From JAHBXE01 sp044222195 (GTDB lineage Bacteria > Planctomycetota > Phycisphaerae > Phycisphaerales > UBA1924): a DNA stretch of 64,000 nt. The position numbers were made by a program, and so were the translations under genes. Of the stretch, positions 40,779 to 50,252 are shown one piece after another (position 1 is the stretch's first letter; every line of letters starts with the position of its first letter). Location: the NCBI GenBank assembly GCA_044222195.1, contig JBGANS010000021.1:11358-75357 (forward strand), read 5' to 3'. A model generated the notes under the pieces. The model did not search any database and was not told the DNA's origin. It was given only the letters and a program-made list of their open reading frames with translations.

Positions 40779-42677
40779 ATGCCCGACACCACTGCCTCCC
40801 ATATCCGCAACGTCGCCATCATCGCCCACGTCGACCATGGCAAGACCACCCTGGTGGACAAGCTCCTCATGCAGTCGGGGATGTTCCGCGCCGGCGAACT
40901 CGAAAAGCTCGCCGGCGGCCAGCACGACCTGATCATGGACAGCAACCCGCTCGAACGCGAGCGCGGCATCACCATCCTCTCCAAGAACTGCGCCGTCAAC
41001 TACCACTCCATCGACGGCCACGACTACCGCATCAACATCATCGATACCCCCGGCCACGCCGACTTCGGAGGCGAGGTTGAGCGAGTCCTCCGCATGGCCG
41101 ACGGCTGCCTCCTGCTCGTCGACGCCCTCGACGGCCCCATGCCCCAGACCAAGTTCGTCCTCACCAAGGCCCTCGAAGCCGGGCTCAAGCCCGTCGTCGT
41201 CGTCAACAAGGTCGATCGCCCCAACGCCCGACCCCACCAGGTCGTCGTCGAAGTCTTCGAGCTCCTCTTCGAACTCGGCGCCGACGACCACGCCCTCGAC
41301 TTCAAGACCATCTTCTGCTCCGGCCGCGAGGGCTGGGCCACGATGGAACTCCACGACAAGCAGCCTATCCCGACCTCCGGCGACCTCCGCGCCGTCTTTG
41401 AAACCATCATCAAGGAAATCCCCGCCCCCAAGGACAACCCGACCGCCCCTCTCCAGGCCCTCATCACCACCCTCGACTACAACGATTACGTCGGCCGAAT
41501 CGGCATCGGCCGCGTCTTCGCCGGCACCATCAAGGTCGGCCAGCAGGTCGCCATCCTCCAACGCGACGGCACCCGCATCAACTCCCGCGTCGGCAAGCTC
41601 CTCCAGTTCGAGGGCCTCAAGCGCGTCGAGGTCCAGGAAGTCTCCGCCGGCGACCTCCTCGCCATCGTCGGCCTCGAATCCGTCGACATCGGCAACACCA
41701 TCGCCGACCCGGAAAACCCCGTCGCGCTCCCGCCCGTCAAGGTCGACGAGCCGACCATGACGATGCTCTTCCGAATCAACGACTCCCCCTTCGCCGGCCA
41801 GGAAGGAAAGTTCGTCACCAGCCGCCAGATCCGCGAACGGCTCATGCACGAGCTCGAAAAGAACGTCGCCCTCCGCGTCACCACCGGAAAAACCTCCGAC
41901 GAGTTCATCGTCTCCGGCCGCGGCGTCCTCCACCTCGGAATCCTCCTCGAAACCATGCGCCGCGAGGGCTTCGAGCTCTCCATCGGCAAGCCGGAGGTCA
42001 TCATCCGCGAGATCGACGGCGTCGCCAGTGAGCCCATCGAGGAGCTCGTCGTCGATGTCCCCAACGATTCGATCGGCAAGGTCATGGAACTCGTCGGCGC
42101 CCGCAAGGCCGAAATGAAGAAGATGGAGCCTCGCGGCGATTCCCTCACGCACCTCGCCTTCGAGATCCCCTCCCGCGCCCTCATCGGCCTGCGGGGCCGC
42201 CTGCTCACCGCCACACAGGGTGAGGCGATCATGCACCACACCTTCCTCAAGTACGCTCCGATCAACAGCGAGCCCCTCCGCCGCCAGCAGGGCGTCATGA
42301 TCGCCACCGACTCCGGCGCCGTCACCGGCTACGCCGTCGAAAACGTTCACGATCGCGGCGTCCTCTTCGTCGTCCCCGGCGACAAGATCTACGCCGGCCA
42401 GGTCGTGGGCGAACACAACCGCGACAACGACCTCCCCATCAATATCACCCGGACCAAGCACCTCTCCAACGTTCGCAATCCCAACAAGGAAGCCACCGTC
42501 ACGCTCAAGGCCCCGCGCAAGATGTCACTCGAAGAGTGCATCGAATACGTCGAGGACGACGAACTGATCGAGGTCACCCCCGGGCCCATCCGCCTCCGCA
42601 AGAAGATCCTCGACGAATCTCAGCGCAAGCGTGCCGACCGCCAGCAGCGGGACCGGGAAGAAGCCGGCAAGGCCTGA
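40779..42677 (+). CDS. typA: Ribosome-associated GTPase TypA/BipA
   Basis: 632 residues. Translational GTPase involved in ribosome assembly and stress adaptation. GTPase motifs: AHVDHGKTT (G1), RGITI (G2), DTPGHADF (G3), NKVD (G4). Domains II, III, V and the TypA-specific C-terminal domain follow; the SRALIGLRGRLLTATQGEA stretch is characteristic. Slightly longer than the usual 600-615 residues, due to a C-terminal basic tail (RKKILDESQRKRADRQQRDR). Single gene. Confidence 0.96.
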   Translation: MPDTTASHIRNVAIIAHVDHGKTTLVDKLLMQSGMFRAGELEKLAGGQHDLIMDSNPLERERGITILSKNCAVNYHSIDGHDYRINIIDTPGHADFGGEVERVLRMADGCLLLVDALDGPMPQTKFVLTKALEAGLKPVVVVNKVDRPNARPHQVVVEVFELLFELGADDHALDFKTIFCSGREGWATMELHDKQPIPTSGDLRAVFETIIKEIPAPKDNPTAPLQALITTLDYNDYVGRIGIGRVFAGTIKVGQQVAILQRDGTRINSRVGKLLQFEGLKRVEVQEVSAGDLLAIVGLESVDIGNTIADPENPVALPPVKVDEPTMTMLFRINDSPFAGQEGKFVTSRQIRERLMHELEKNVALRVTTGKTSDEFIVSGRGVLHLGILLETMRREGFELSIGKPEVIIREIDGVASEPIEELVVDVPNDSIGKVMELVGARKAEMKKMEPRGDSLTHLAFEIPSRALIGLRGRLLTATQGEAIMHHTFLKYAPINSEPLRRQQGVMIATDSGAVTGYAVENVHDRGVLFVVPGDKIYAGQVVGEHNRDNDLPINITRTKHLSNVRNPNKEATVTLKAPRKMSLEECIEYVEDDELIEVTPGPIRLRKKILDESQRKRADRQQRDREEAGKA

Positions 42678-42765
42678 TCCACGTCCCCGGTACGGCCAAA
42701 CGCACGCCAAATCGAAGTTCCGGGTTGCATTTTCCGCGGCATGAGTTCTGATATACGGACTCGCC

Positions 42766-43506
42766 ATGCGCACCCACCTGAGCACGCTCGCCATCTGTGT
42801 CACCGCCGGCCTCGCCCACGCGCAGGTCGCCGATGACAGCTTCGAGGTGTCCGGACCGCTCTACCCCGCCGCCGCGCCCTGGACCCAGTTCTCCAGCAAC
42901 TTCGGCACCCCCCTCTGCGACGGCTCGGTCTTCGGGCCCGGCGAACCCACCGCCGCGCGCACCGGCCAGTGGTGGGCCTGGTTCGGCGGAATGGACACCG
43001 GCGTCGAACACGGCGTCCTCACCCAGTCCATCACCATCCCCGCCGGCAACAACTCCCTCCGCTTCTACCTCAACGCCGACAGCGACCGCCCAACCTCCCT
43101 CGACTACCTCCGCATTCTCATCGACGGAACGCCCGTCTTCGGCATCTTCAACCACCAGCTCGGCCCGTACAACGCGGCCTACATGCCCGTCGTGATCGAC
43201 GTCACCGCGTACTCCGGCGCCACCCGAACGCTCCAGTTCGACAGCCAGACCTTCGGCGGCGGCTTCCTCACCAACTTTTTCGTCGACGACGTCACCATCA
43301 TCGCCGGCACCGCCAACCCCTGCTACCCCAACTGCGACGCCAGCACCGCGCTCCCCCTCCTCACCGCCAACGACTTCCAGTGCTTCCTCGACAGGTTCGC
43401 CTCCAACAGCCCCTACGCCAACTGCGACGGAAGCACCGTCCTCCCGTCCCTCACCGCCAACGACTTCCAGTGCTTTCTGAACAAGTTCGCCGCGGGGTGC
43501 TCATAG
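42766..43506 (+). CDS. Exported beta-sandwich protein with duplicated C-terminal module
   Basis: 246 residues. Signal peptide MRTHLSTLAICVTAGLAHA. Residues 22-180 form a beta-rich domain with DDSFEVSG, TGQWWAWFGGMD, EHGVLTQSITIPAG and FFVDDVTI, a pattern found in many bacterial secreted proteins with carbohydrate- or surface-binding domains. Then CYPNCDASTALPLLTANDFQ and NCDGSTVLPSLTANDFQCFL form the duplicated module and close the protein with KFAAGCS. Next gene follows after 2 bp, so these two exported proteins are probably co-expressed. Confidence 0.85.
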   Translation: MRTHLSTLAICVTAGLAHAQVADDSFEVSGPLYPAAAPWTQFSSNFGTPLCDGSVFGPGEPTAARTGQWWAWFGGMDTGVEHGVLTQSITIPAGNNSLRFYLNADSDRPTSLDYLRILIDGTPVFGIFNHQLGPYNAAYMPVVIDVTAYSGATRTLQFDSQTFGGGFLTNFFVDDVTIIAGTANPCYPNCDASTALPLLTANDFQCFLDRFASNSPYANCDGSTVLPSLTANDFQCFLNKFAAGCS

Positions 43507-43508
43507 TC

Positions 43509-45488
43509 ATGCTACACATCAGCACGTTATTCCGGCTCGTTGCTTTCGTCTTGATTGGCGCGTCGACGCGATCGTCCGCCCAGTCGGTCGAATGGACACA
43601 GCCTGTCAATTCGCCCCGATTTAACCATGCAATGGCTTACGACTCCACTCGTGCGGTCACCGTCCTGTTCGGCGGCAGCAATGGTCTGTATACTGCTGAA
43701 ACCTGGGAATGGAACGGCACTGTGTGGTCGCAACGAGTAGCGGTCGGTCCTGCTCCTCGGGTTGATCACGCGATGGCCTATGACAGTGCCCGTGGAGTAA
43801 CCGGACTTTTCGGTGGGTACAACGGCCACCACACCGCCGAGACTTGGGAATGGAACGGAACGGTGTGGACTCAGCGAGGAGTCAGCGGCCCAACCGCCCG
43901 AAGCCGCCACGCGATGACCTACGATGCTTCGCGCGGCGTAATTGTCCTCTTTGGCGGCAACACTGGAACTGGTGCAAGCGCAGAGACCTGGGAATGGAAC
44001 GGAACTTCTTGGACACAGCGAAACGCAGCTGGGCCCAGTGCGCGATTCGGCCATGCGATGTCTTATGACGCAGCTCGCGGCGTGACCGTGCTTTTTGGCG
44101 GCACAAACGGCAATAGCAGTAATGCAGAGACTTGGGAATGGAACGGGGCCGTTTGGACGCAGCGCGCCGTCAGCGGTCCGTCGACTCGGAATGAGCATGC
44201 GATGACATACGACTCTTCCCGCGGGGTCACTGTGCTCTTCGGTGGACAGCTGAGCACGTACCTCGGAGAGACCTGGGAGTGGAATGGCACCACGTGGTCG
44301 CAACGCTTGGTGAACGCACCATCACCCCGCGCTGCCCACGCGATCGCTTACGACGCGTCTCGCGGTGCGACGGTGCTCTTTGGAGGATTCAACGGCGACT
44401 TCCAGGGCGACACGTGGAGTTGGAACGGAACGCAGTGGGTGCAGCTCGCGACCAGTTCCCCTTCGCTTCGGTTCAGCCATGCAGCAGCGTTTGATTCAGC
44501 GCGCAATGTCGGAGTGCTATTCGGTGGATATAGCGGTAGCATTTACAACGGAGAGACTTGGGAGTGGGACGGCGCCGCCTGGATCCAACGCGCGGTAAGT
44601 GGGCCCGAGCCAAGATCTGCTCATGCAATGGCGTACGACTCGGCTCGTGCAGTTACCGTGCTTTTTGGCGGTTTCACCGGTGGCGGCAGTAGCGGCCAAA
44701 CCTGGGAATGGAATGGATCCGCGTGGAGCCAGCGAATGGTGACAGGACCGTCGGCACGAACATTGCATGCGATGTCATACGACGCGGCACGAGGAGTGAC
44801 GGTGTTCTTCGGAGGACGCTCTAGCAGTGTGTCTTTCAATGGCGACACCTGGGAATGGAACGGCGTAACATGGGCGCAACGAGCCGTGAGCGGTCCCTCG
44901 GCCCGCATTGCCCACTCGATGTGCTATGACCCAGGTCGAGCGGTCACTGTCCTCTTTGGGGGCAGTTCCGTCGCGGGGCCCAGCAACGAGACCTGGGAAT
45001 GGAACGGAACAAACTGGACGCAGCGATCTGTTAGTGGCCCCACAGCGCGAGATTTTCACTCAATGGCCTTTGATAGAGCCCGGGGCGTTGCTGTTGTCTT
45101 CGGCGGAGCGAATGGAAGCACTTATCGCGATGACATCTGGGAATGGAACGGTAACGCGTGGAGTCAGCGGCCTCTTGGCGCACCTGTAGCGCGCGCACGC
45201 CACACGATGGTTTACGATACCGCGCGGGGGGCCAGCCTTCTCTTCGGGGGCACGCCTGACGGTGGGTACGGAATGACTGACACATGGGTCTTGCGAGTGT
45301 CTTGCTATGTCAACTGCGACAGCAGCACCGGAATTCCTGCACTCACGGCCAATGACTTCCAGTGCTTCCTCAGTAGATACGCGTCAAACAGTCCTTATGC
45401 GAATTGCGACGGCTCCACATTGGCACCGGTCCTCACCGCCAACGACTTCCAGTGTTTCATCAACAAATTCGCCGCCGGCTGCTCCTAA
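43509..45488 (+). CDS. Exported kelch-like repeat protein with duplicated C-terminal module
   Basis: 659 residues. Signal peptide MLHISTLFRLVAFVLIGAST and RSSA. Then eleven full tandem repeats and a twelfth partial one, each about 48-50 residues, of the type HAMAYDSARGVTVLFGG...ETWEWNGTxWTQR, a kelch/galactose-oxidase-like propeller pattern; eleven or twelve units suggest two propellers. C-terminus: VNCDSSTGIPALTANDFQCF and NCDGSTLAPVLTANDFQCF. Base composition of the third codon position is less GC-rich than in neighbours, and repeats differ mainly at exposed positions. An alternative start far upstream overlaps the preceding gene and is rejected. Confidence 0.86.
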   Translation: MLHISTLFRLVAFVLIGASTRSSAQSVEWTQPVNSPRFNHAMAYDSTRAVTVLFGGSNGLYTAETWEWNGTVWSQRVAVGPAPRVDHAMAYDSARGVTGLFGGYNGHHTAETWEWNGTVWTQRGVSGPTARSRHAMTYDASRGVIVLFGGNTGTGASAETWEWNGTSWTQRNAAGPSARFGHAMSYDAARGVTVLFGGTNGNSSNAETWEWNGAVWTQRAVSGPSTRNEHAMTYDSSRGVTVLFGGQLSTYLGETWEWNGTTWSQRLVNAPSPRAAHAIAYDASRGATVLFGGFNGDFQGDTWSWNGTQWVQLATSSPSLRFSHAAAFDSARNVGVLFGGYSGSIYNGETWEWDGAAWIQRAVSGPEPRSAHAMAYDSARAVTVLFGGFTGGGSSGQTWEWNGSAWSQRMVTGPSARTLHAMSYDAARGVTVFFGGRSSSVSFNGDTWEWNGVTWAQRAVSGPSARIAHSMCYDPGRAVTVLFGGSSVAGPSNETWEWNGTNWTQRSVSGPTARDFHSMAFDRARGVAVVFGGANGSTYRDDIWEWNGNAWSQRPLGAPVARARHTMVYDTARGASLLFGGTPDGGYGMTDTWVLRVSCYVNCDSSTGIPALTANDFQCFLSRYASNSPYANCDGSTLAPVLTANDFQCFINKFAAGCS

Positions 45489-45509
45489 CCCCGTCCCTAC
45501 CCTTCCATC

Positions 45510-46121
45510 ATGGCTGACATGCCGACTTCGCCGATCGACCGCCGTGTCTGGCGTCTCGGCTTCCTGCTCACAGGCAACGCCGACGCCGCATCCTCGCTCA
45601 TCGGCCTCGTCCGCCGCACCCGCAAGGACGCCGCCTCGCTCGAGCCCGCGATCCTCGACCGCATGATCATCCAGAACGCCCGCTCCCTCGCCCGCGAGCA
45701 GACCGCTTCTCTTCCAGCGGTCTCCCAATCAACTCCCGCAACCCTCGCCACGGCAACCGACGCCCTCTCCGCCGCTCTCAAACTCTCGCGCCAGCCTCTC
45801 GAAGCCTGGGTCTTGAAGCGCCTCGACGACCTCGACGACCTGCACATCGCCCGCGCCATGGACTGCTCCAAGTCCGCCGCGCGCCTCCACCTTGGCGCCG
45901 CCGATGAATCCATCGCCCTCCGCCTCGGAGATCGTCTCTCCCCCTGCATCGCCGCCCTGCGCGATTACGCCGACTCTCTCAACCCCGCCACCCTCATCGA
46001 CGACTACCACATCCGCATCCGCCAGGCCCGTGCTCGCCGGATCAAGGTCATCGCCGTCGCCGCGGCCGCGGCAATTCTCGTCCTCAGCTATGTTGCCTTG
46101 AAACTCCTTCTCTCAGGCTGA
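45510..46121 (+). CDS. Membrane-tethered sigma-like protein
   Basis: 203 residues. The first 160 residues resemble a degenerate ECF sigma factor: RRVWRLGFLLTGNADAASSL is like region 2.1, and PLEAWVLKRLDDLDDLHIAR followed by AMDCSKSAARLHLGAADESI is like the region 4 helix-turn-helix. The C-terminus has one membrane helix (VIAVAAAAAILVLSYVALKL), so the DNA-binding part would sit on the inner face of the membrane. It follows the kelch-protein gene by 21 bp. It may act as regulator or as a decoy/adaptor; the sigma relation is inferred from weak similarity. Confidence 0.65.
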   Translation: MADMPTSPIDRRVWRLGFLLTGNADAASSLIGLVRRTRKDAASLEPAILDRMIIQNARSLAREQTASLPAVSQSTPATLATATDALSAALKLSRQPLEAWVLKRLDDLDDLHIARAMDCSKSAARLHLGAADESIALRLGDRLSPCIAALRDYADSLNPATLIDDYHIRIRQARARRIKVIAVAAAAAILVLSYVALKLLLSG

Positions 46122-46230
46122 CCGGTGACCGTGATGTGCAGGGCCGTCCGCTCTTGCTCTGTGGATGTCGCAGTCTGACTGGATGCCGGCTCGCGGCGTG
46201 CCGAGCAGTTCTCCGTGCGTTGCGCCCGCC

Positions 46231-47361
46231 TCACGGCTGCTGCGCACACCCGCAGGTGTAGAAGTTGAGAAAGCACGACAGATCCGTTCCGTTGTGCACG
46301 CCGTCGGCGTTCATATCCGTACCGGCTGTGCCTTGACTGAATCCCTGTCCGAACGCCACGACGTCGTTTGCGTCCACGACGCCGGTGTTGTCGATATCAG
46401 CTTGGCAGACGGAAATCCGAGTGACGTACACGCTGCACCGATCCGTGACGGTGCTTTCGACCTTCGGATAAGCGACGTAGATGAGACAGCCGGATGAATC
46501 GATCGAGATGTAGTCGCCGATGCGTGGGTTCGCGTGCGGGAATACCGAGTATGGCTGCGTGAGCCGATACGGAGCGAGGGGGCTCCCGGTGGGCACCGGG
46601 AACTGGGTGAAACGGATGTAGCTCACATCGATCGGGGGCGTGTCCAGCGAATCTGTGATGGGTTGGTGCGGCATGCGCAAGTAGGCGAGATTGATCCCAC
46701 CGTATCCATCGACGGTGATCGCTGGGAAAAACTGATCGGCGCCATTCACGCAAGCCCCGGTGTTGTCGCTGAGCAAGGTATCCGAGAGGCGCTGGACCGT
46801 CCTGTCAATAACTCCATCCAGCCGGTAGGTGATCTTCGCGATGTAGATGTCGACGTTCTGGTCGGCGGGATTGGGATACTGCGTAGCTGATCCGATGAAC
46901 GCGACGTAGACCGTCCTCGCATCCGCCGGGTCACGGCAGATCGATGGATGCTGACCAACGACCAGCGGACCGTAAAAAGCCTCAAGCCCGAAAACAGGAT
47001 AAATGCTGGGTGTACCAGGTCCAGTCTCATTGACGAGTTGAATGGCACTTTCCCAGTATTCCTCTTGGCTCAACTCAGGCGACCCATTCCGGCAGACGTC
47101 GATCCTCGCAAAGTCTGAGTGGTTGAAAGCCCCGGGCTGTTCATACACCATGATCAGCTTGCCGGCATCCACCCCGGCCGAACTCGGTTGCACCACCGGC
47201 ATGGCGCCGAAGCCGAAAAGAGGCGCCGGCGCATTCTGGGGGAGTATCCGTGTTTCAAGGGGCGACCACGCAGCCCCGGGCATGCCGTTCGTGGACTTGC
47301 GCCACATCAAGGAGTCAGTCAGGTCCGGGTGATTCACGCGCGTGAACCCCATGTACATCAT
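46231..47361 (-). pseudogene. Exported protein with dockerin type I-like end, probably 5'-truncated
   Basis: 376 codons remain open. There is no signal peptide; the frame is closed upstream by a TGA only seven codons before the first ATG, and begins abruptly inside a likely domain (MMYMGFTRVNHPDLTDS). The body suggests a BNR/sialidase-like propeller (DGYGGINLAYLRMPH, DYISIDSSGCLIYVAYPK). The end has two EF-hand-like dockerin loops, DIDNTGVVDAND and DMNADGVHNGTD, followed by CFLNFYTCGC. It is either a remnant of a longer exported protein or a gene interrupted by sequence errors; the 209-codon frame at 47397-48026 on the same strand may be its 5' part. Confidence 0.55.
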
Positions 47362-48059
47362 TCCGCCGGATTTTGATCAACCCGGCAGCGCCGTCATCAC
47401 CGTAATCGCCAGGCCCCACGCAGCGGATCGATCACGCTCGGATCGTCTGGCAACCGTTCCGGTCCCACCGGATTAGCGCACACGGCAAACCAGCTGTGCC
47501 CCGGCAGGGCCAGGCCAAGCCGGAGCCACAGCCGGTAGAGGTTGTCGCCAGTCTGCGGCCAGGCTGTCATCGGTCGAACCACTGCCACGCGGTTCGCTGT
47601 ATCCCGGCGGAAGTGGGAGCAGCCGCTATCCGGTATACTCACGTGCAGTTGCCAGAATCCAGCGGTGCTGATGGCGTAATAAATCCAGCGCAGGTTCTGG
47701 CATCGAGGACGCGCTGCTGGAAGTTGCACGCGGCGATCAGGTGGTTCGGATTGGTCCTGCTCCGCGAGATGCTGAATGGTGTAGGCGTCTCCATCCACTT
47801 GGGGATAGATCATGATCGTGGTGTTGAAGGTTGGCGGCGGGGGCTGGCCGCAAGGCGATTTGATACACAAACCAGCGCGCTGACGATCGAAGTGGACGCC
47901 GTTTCGCATAGTGATATCTCCGGAAACAGGCTTTGTTTCAGCCCATGTCAAACGCAGTCGCCGTGCAAGATCCTTGCAGCCCTGGAGGTCTTGGGTCAGG
48001 CAAACGACCGTCGCCGTCCCCACCAAGCTGCTCTCGCTCCGCGCATGTTCTTGTAGTTC
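47362..48059. other. Decayed or non-coding region
   Basis: About 700 bp with several overlapping short open frames on both strands and no ribosome binding site or clear family match. The minus-strand frame 47397-48026 (209 codons, containing NLRWIYYAISTAGFWQLHVS) is the best candidate for a coding remnant and would lead into 46231-47361 after a frameshift and a stop. No confident gene is called. Confidence 0.4.
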
Positions 48060-49085
48060 ACCATCGCTCAGGTTTCAACCAGGCGGGCATATCGTGGGAT
48101 TCCAGGCCATTGGAGGTTGCAGATTGGTCCACGGTGACGACTCAGGGTGTACGCCGTCGAGAACAGGGTGTGTTGGGTGGGTTTCGGCCTGCGACGACCT
48201 GGAGTTCTGGCCAACTTTCGGATCAACGTTTGTCGAACTTGGCGTCTTCAACGCTGCCACCGGCGAGGGTGTTCCTGTTGACAGCAGAGGCGGGTTGGTC
48301 GATGGTCAGCGGGCGCCTTCGCCATGGAACGGAACCTGAGGAGTCTGGTTGACTTTCATCCTGTCTGGGCTGATGTTTTGGTGATCCGCAGGGCCGATAC
48401 TGTGCCAGGTGGGTCAGACCCAGACGCTGCGACCGCCGACTCCGGTTGCGGTCTGGTTCGGAACCGCAGCCTCGCGGTCAGAGTATCCCCTTGGTGCGAA
48501 GACTCGGACGCCCGCGCTGCATGGGGGGACAGGACAGGGCGGGTCAGTGAGCTGGTTGCAGCCGGTCGCGACCACTCACGCCGCAGCTTGGTCGGGGAGC
48601 GGCAGCTGTGGGAGCTGACGGGGACCAGGCTTTGCATCAGGAATCAATGGGATGCACGGCGATCAGCAGGTCGGCACCGTGTCGCTGCCGACGGGCCTGC
48701 GCGGCGATCTGGGTGGCACGGCGGCGTCGACCACGTGTGCACCCTTTCACCAATCAAGGCTCGTTCTCCCGGATTATTTTGACCTGCGGCTCGGCCAAGT
48801 TGGCCTCTGGCAATTGCGCAGGTGTAAAGCCCGGCATGGTCAGCTCGCGAAGACAGCCTGCTCGATCTCTACCAGTTCCTCCCCCCCGGAGCGGGTGAAT
48901 CCGCCGCGCTCTGCGTTGAGGAGGTCAACGGTGTCTTCACCGTCGGCGGGTACGCGAGATACGGCGTGAACTACCGGCCGTTTGTGTGGGTGGGTGTGCC
49001 CGCACCCGGTTCAGCCGTCGTCCTTTGCGGCGCAGCAGTGTTCGCCGCGCGCGGACGGCGAAACCCGCAACCTCGGCGGGCTTAG
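48060..49085 (+). pseudogene. Frameshifted exported protein with PEP-CTERM-like tail
   Basis: Coding segments change frame several times. VAVWFGTAAS at about 48445 and HAAAWSGSGS near 48575, then SGINGMHGDQQVGTVSLPTG around 48632-48700, resemble a repeat family of planctomycete exported proteins with SLWSGTAASW and GGQQVG motifs. The last open segment, about 48828-49085, has DSLLDLYQFLPPGAGES, GVNYRPFVWVGVPAPGSAVV and then a hydrophobic stretch and RGRR basic tail, a PEP-CTERM-like sorting signal. At least three frame breaks or stops (for instance TGA at 48780 and TAA at 48825) prevent one continuous protein. Confidence 0.6.
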
Positions 49086-49103
49086 GCGGTATTCTCTCCG
49101 CCG

Positions 49104-49724
49104 GTGTCCGACTTCGCCATTCCAACCTGCCCCCACTGCGAGCACGAACTCAAGGGCCGTCCCCTGCGCGGCACCTGCCCCAACTGCCGCGCCGAGTACT
49201 CGCTCAATCTCCCGGGCCTCGAACCCGGCCGCATGCCGCCAACCTCGCGCTACCAGCGCTTCGAGTACGACGCCGGCCTCGGCCGCCGCGCCCTGCTCAA
49301 GTCCGCCGCGCTCACCGTGATCAGCCTCTGCATCATCGCGGGGTGGAAAGCCGCAGACGCCGAAGAGGATGGCACGCAGGAAGCCGTGAACTTCCTCATC
49401 CGCTACGCGATCTCCTTCAGCGCGGCTCTCGGCATCTACCTGCTCTGCTGCGCCACCGGCATCATCGAATACTGCGGCCCCCTGCTCCGCGCGGCGCTCG
49501 GCGTCGCCGGGTCGCTCGCCGCGGCACTCCTGGCACAGCACGTGACCGCCGAAGGCACGCTCCTGCTCGGCGTGCCCTGGCTCGTCGGCCTGCTTGTGTT
49601 TCTCGGCCTGACAGCCGACCTCTTGGAACTCGACCTCACCGAGGCCACGCTCCTCGCCATCTTCGTGCTCGGCGCGCGGGTGATGCTCAAGTTCACCCTC
49701 TTCGATCACATGTTCGCCAAGTAG
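49104..49724 (+). CDS. Zinc-ribbon membrane protein
   Basis: 206 residues from a GTG. Zinc ribbon CPHCEHELKGRPLRGTCPNC at residues 9-28, then four to five membrane helices (about 65-85, 105-125, 130-150, 155-175, 180-200). Same general plan as the protein at 13197-13712, but with the ribbon at the N-terminus. Function unknown. It starts 18 bp after the pseudogene. Confidence 0.75.
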   Translation: MSDFAIPTCPHCEHELKGRPLRGTCPNCRAEYSLNLPGLEPGRMPPTSRYQRFEYDAGLGRRALLKSAALTVISLCIIAGWKAADAEEDGTQEAVNFLIRYAISFSAALGIYLLCCATGIIEYCGPLLRAALGVAGSLAAALLAQHVTAEGTLLLGVPWLVGLLVFLGLTADLLELDLTEATLLAIFVLGARVMLKFTLFDHMFAK

Positions 49725-49740
49725 CCGCGGGCCGACCGGT

Positions 49741-50205
49741 TCAGAACGGGAGCGAATCCGCCCGCGTCACATCATCCTCGGTGTTCGCTTCGCCGTCGGG
49801 CCCCCTGCTCTTGAACTTCACCATGACCTTCCCGGTCGCCTTCTGCTCCTCGCACGAGAACGTCATCTCGTTCCCCCACGCATCCTTGAAGTAGGTCTGC
49901 GAGTCCCCGAGGTCCGCCGGCGTCTTGGGCAGCTTCCCGTTCTCGTTCCGATATTGCGCGATCAACACGCACAGTTGCTGCGTGTTGATATCCGCCGCCG
50001 TTTCCTTCCCCTGCTTTCGCGTCTTCGACACCTGCCCCATGTAGGTCGAGCCCCCGCTCCCCGGCTTGGAAGTTGAGCCCCCGCTTGAACTCCCGCCCGT
50101 GCTCATCCCGAACATCAAGTACAAAATGATCGCCATCGAGATCAGCACAACGAGAATGAGCGCCCCGTTGCCTCGCCTCGCCCCGGTGTAGCCCGCGCGG
50201 TTCAT
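49741..50205 (-). CDS. Membrane-anchored protein with GspG-like C-terminal domain
   Basis: 154 residues, ATG at 50205 with GGGAGG close upstream. One membrane helix near 16-34 (LILVVLISMAIILYLMFGM), a Ser/Gly linker, then a domain whose end reads TYFKDAWGNEMTFSCEEQKA and SRGPDGEANTEDDVTRAD. DxWGN and the SxGPDGxxxTxDD calcium loop are the hallmark of GspG-type major pseudopilins. The N-terminal FTLIE prepilin signal is missing, so it is a pseudopilin-like domain carried on an ordinary membrane anchor. A longer frame to 50625 overlaps the neighbour. Confidence 0.7.
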   Translation of the reverse strand: MNRAGYTGARRGNGALILVVLISMAIILYLMFGMSTGGSSSGGSTSKPGSGGSTYMGQVSKTRKQGKETAADINTQQLCVLIAQYRNENGKLPKTPADLGDSQTYFKDAWGNEMTFSCEEQKATGKVMVKFKSRGPDGEANTEDDVTRADSLPF

Positions 50206-50252
50206 AGTGCCTCCCTGGTCGCAGGATCGTAGGTGAGGCCCCGCCGACCGCC

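Noticed and set aside
40740..42461. Long open frame on the minus strand opposite typA
   Set aside because: Acidic, low-complexity composition and no ribosome binding site; it is the mirror of a GC-rich gene with strong third-position bias.
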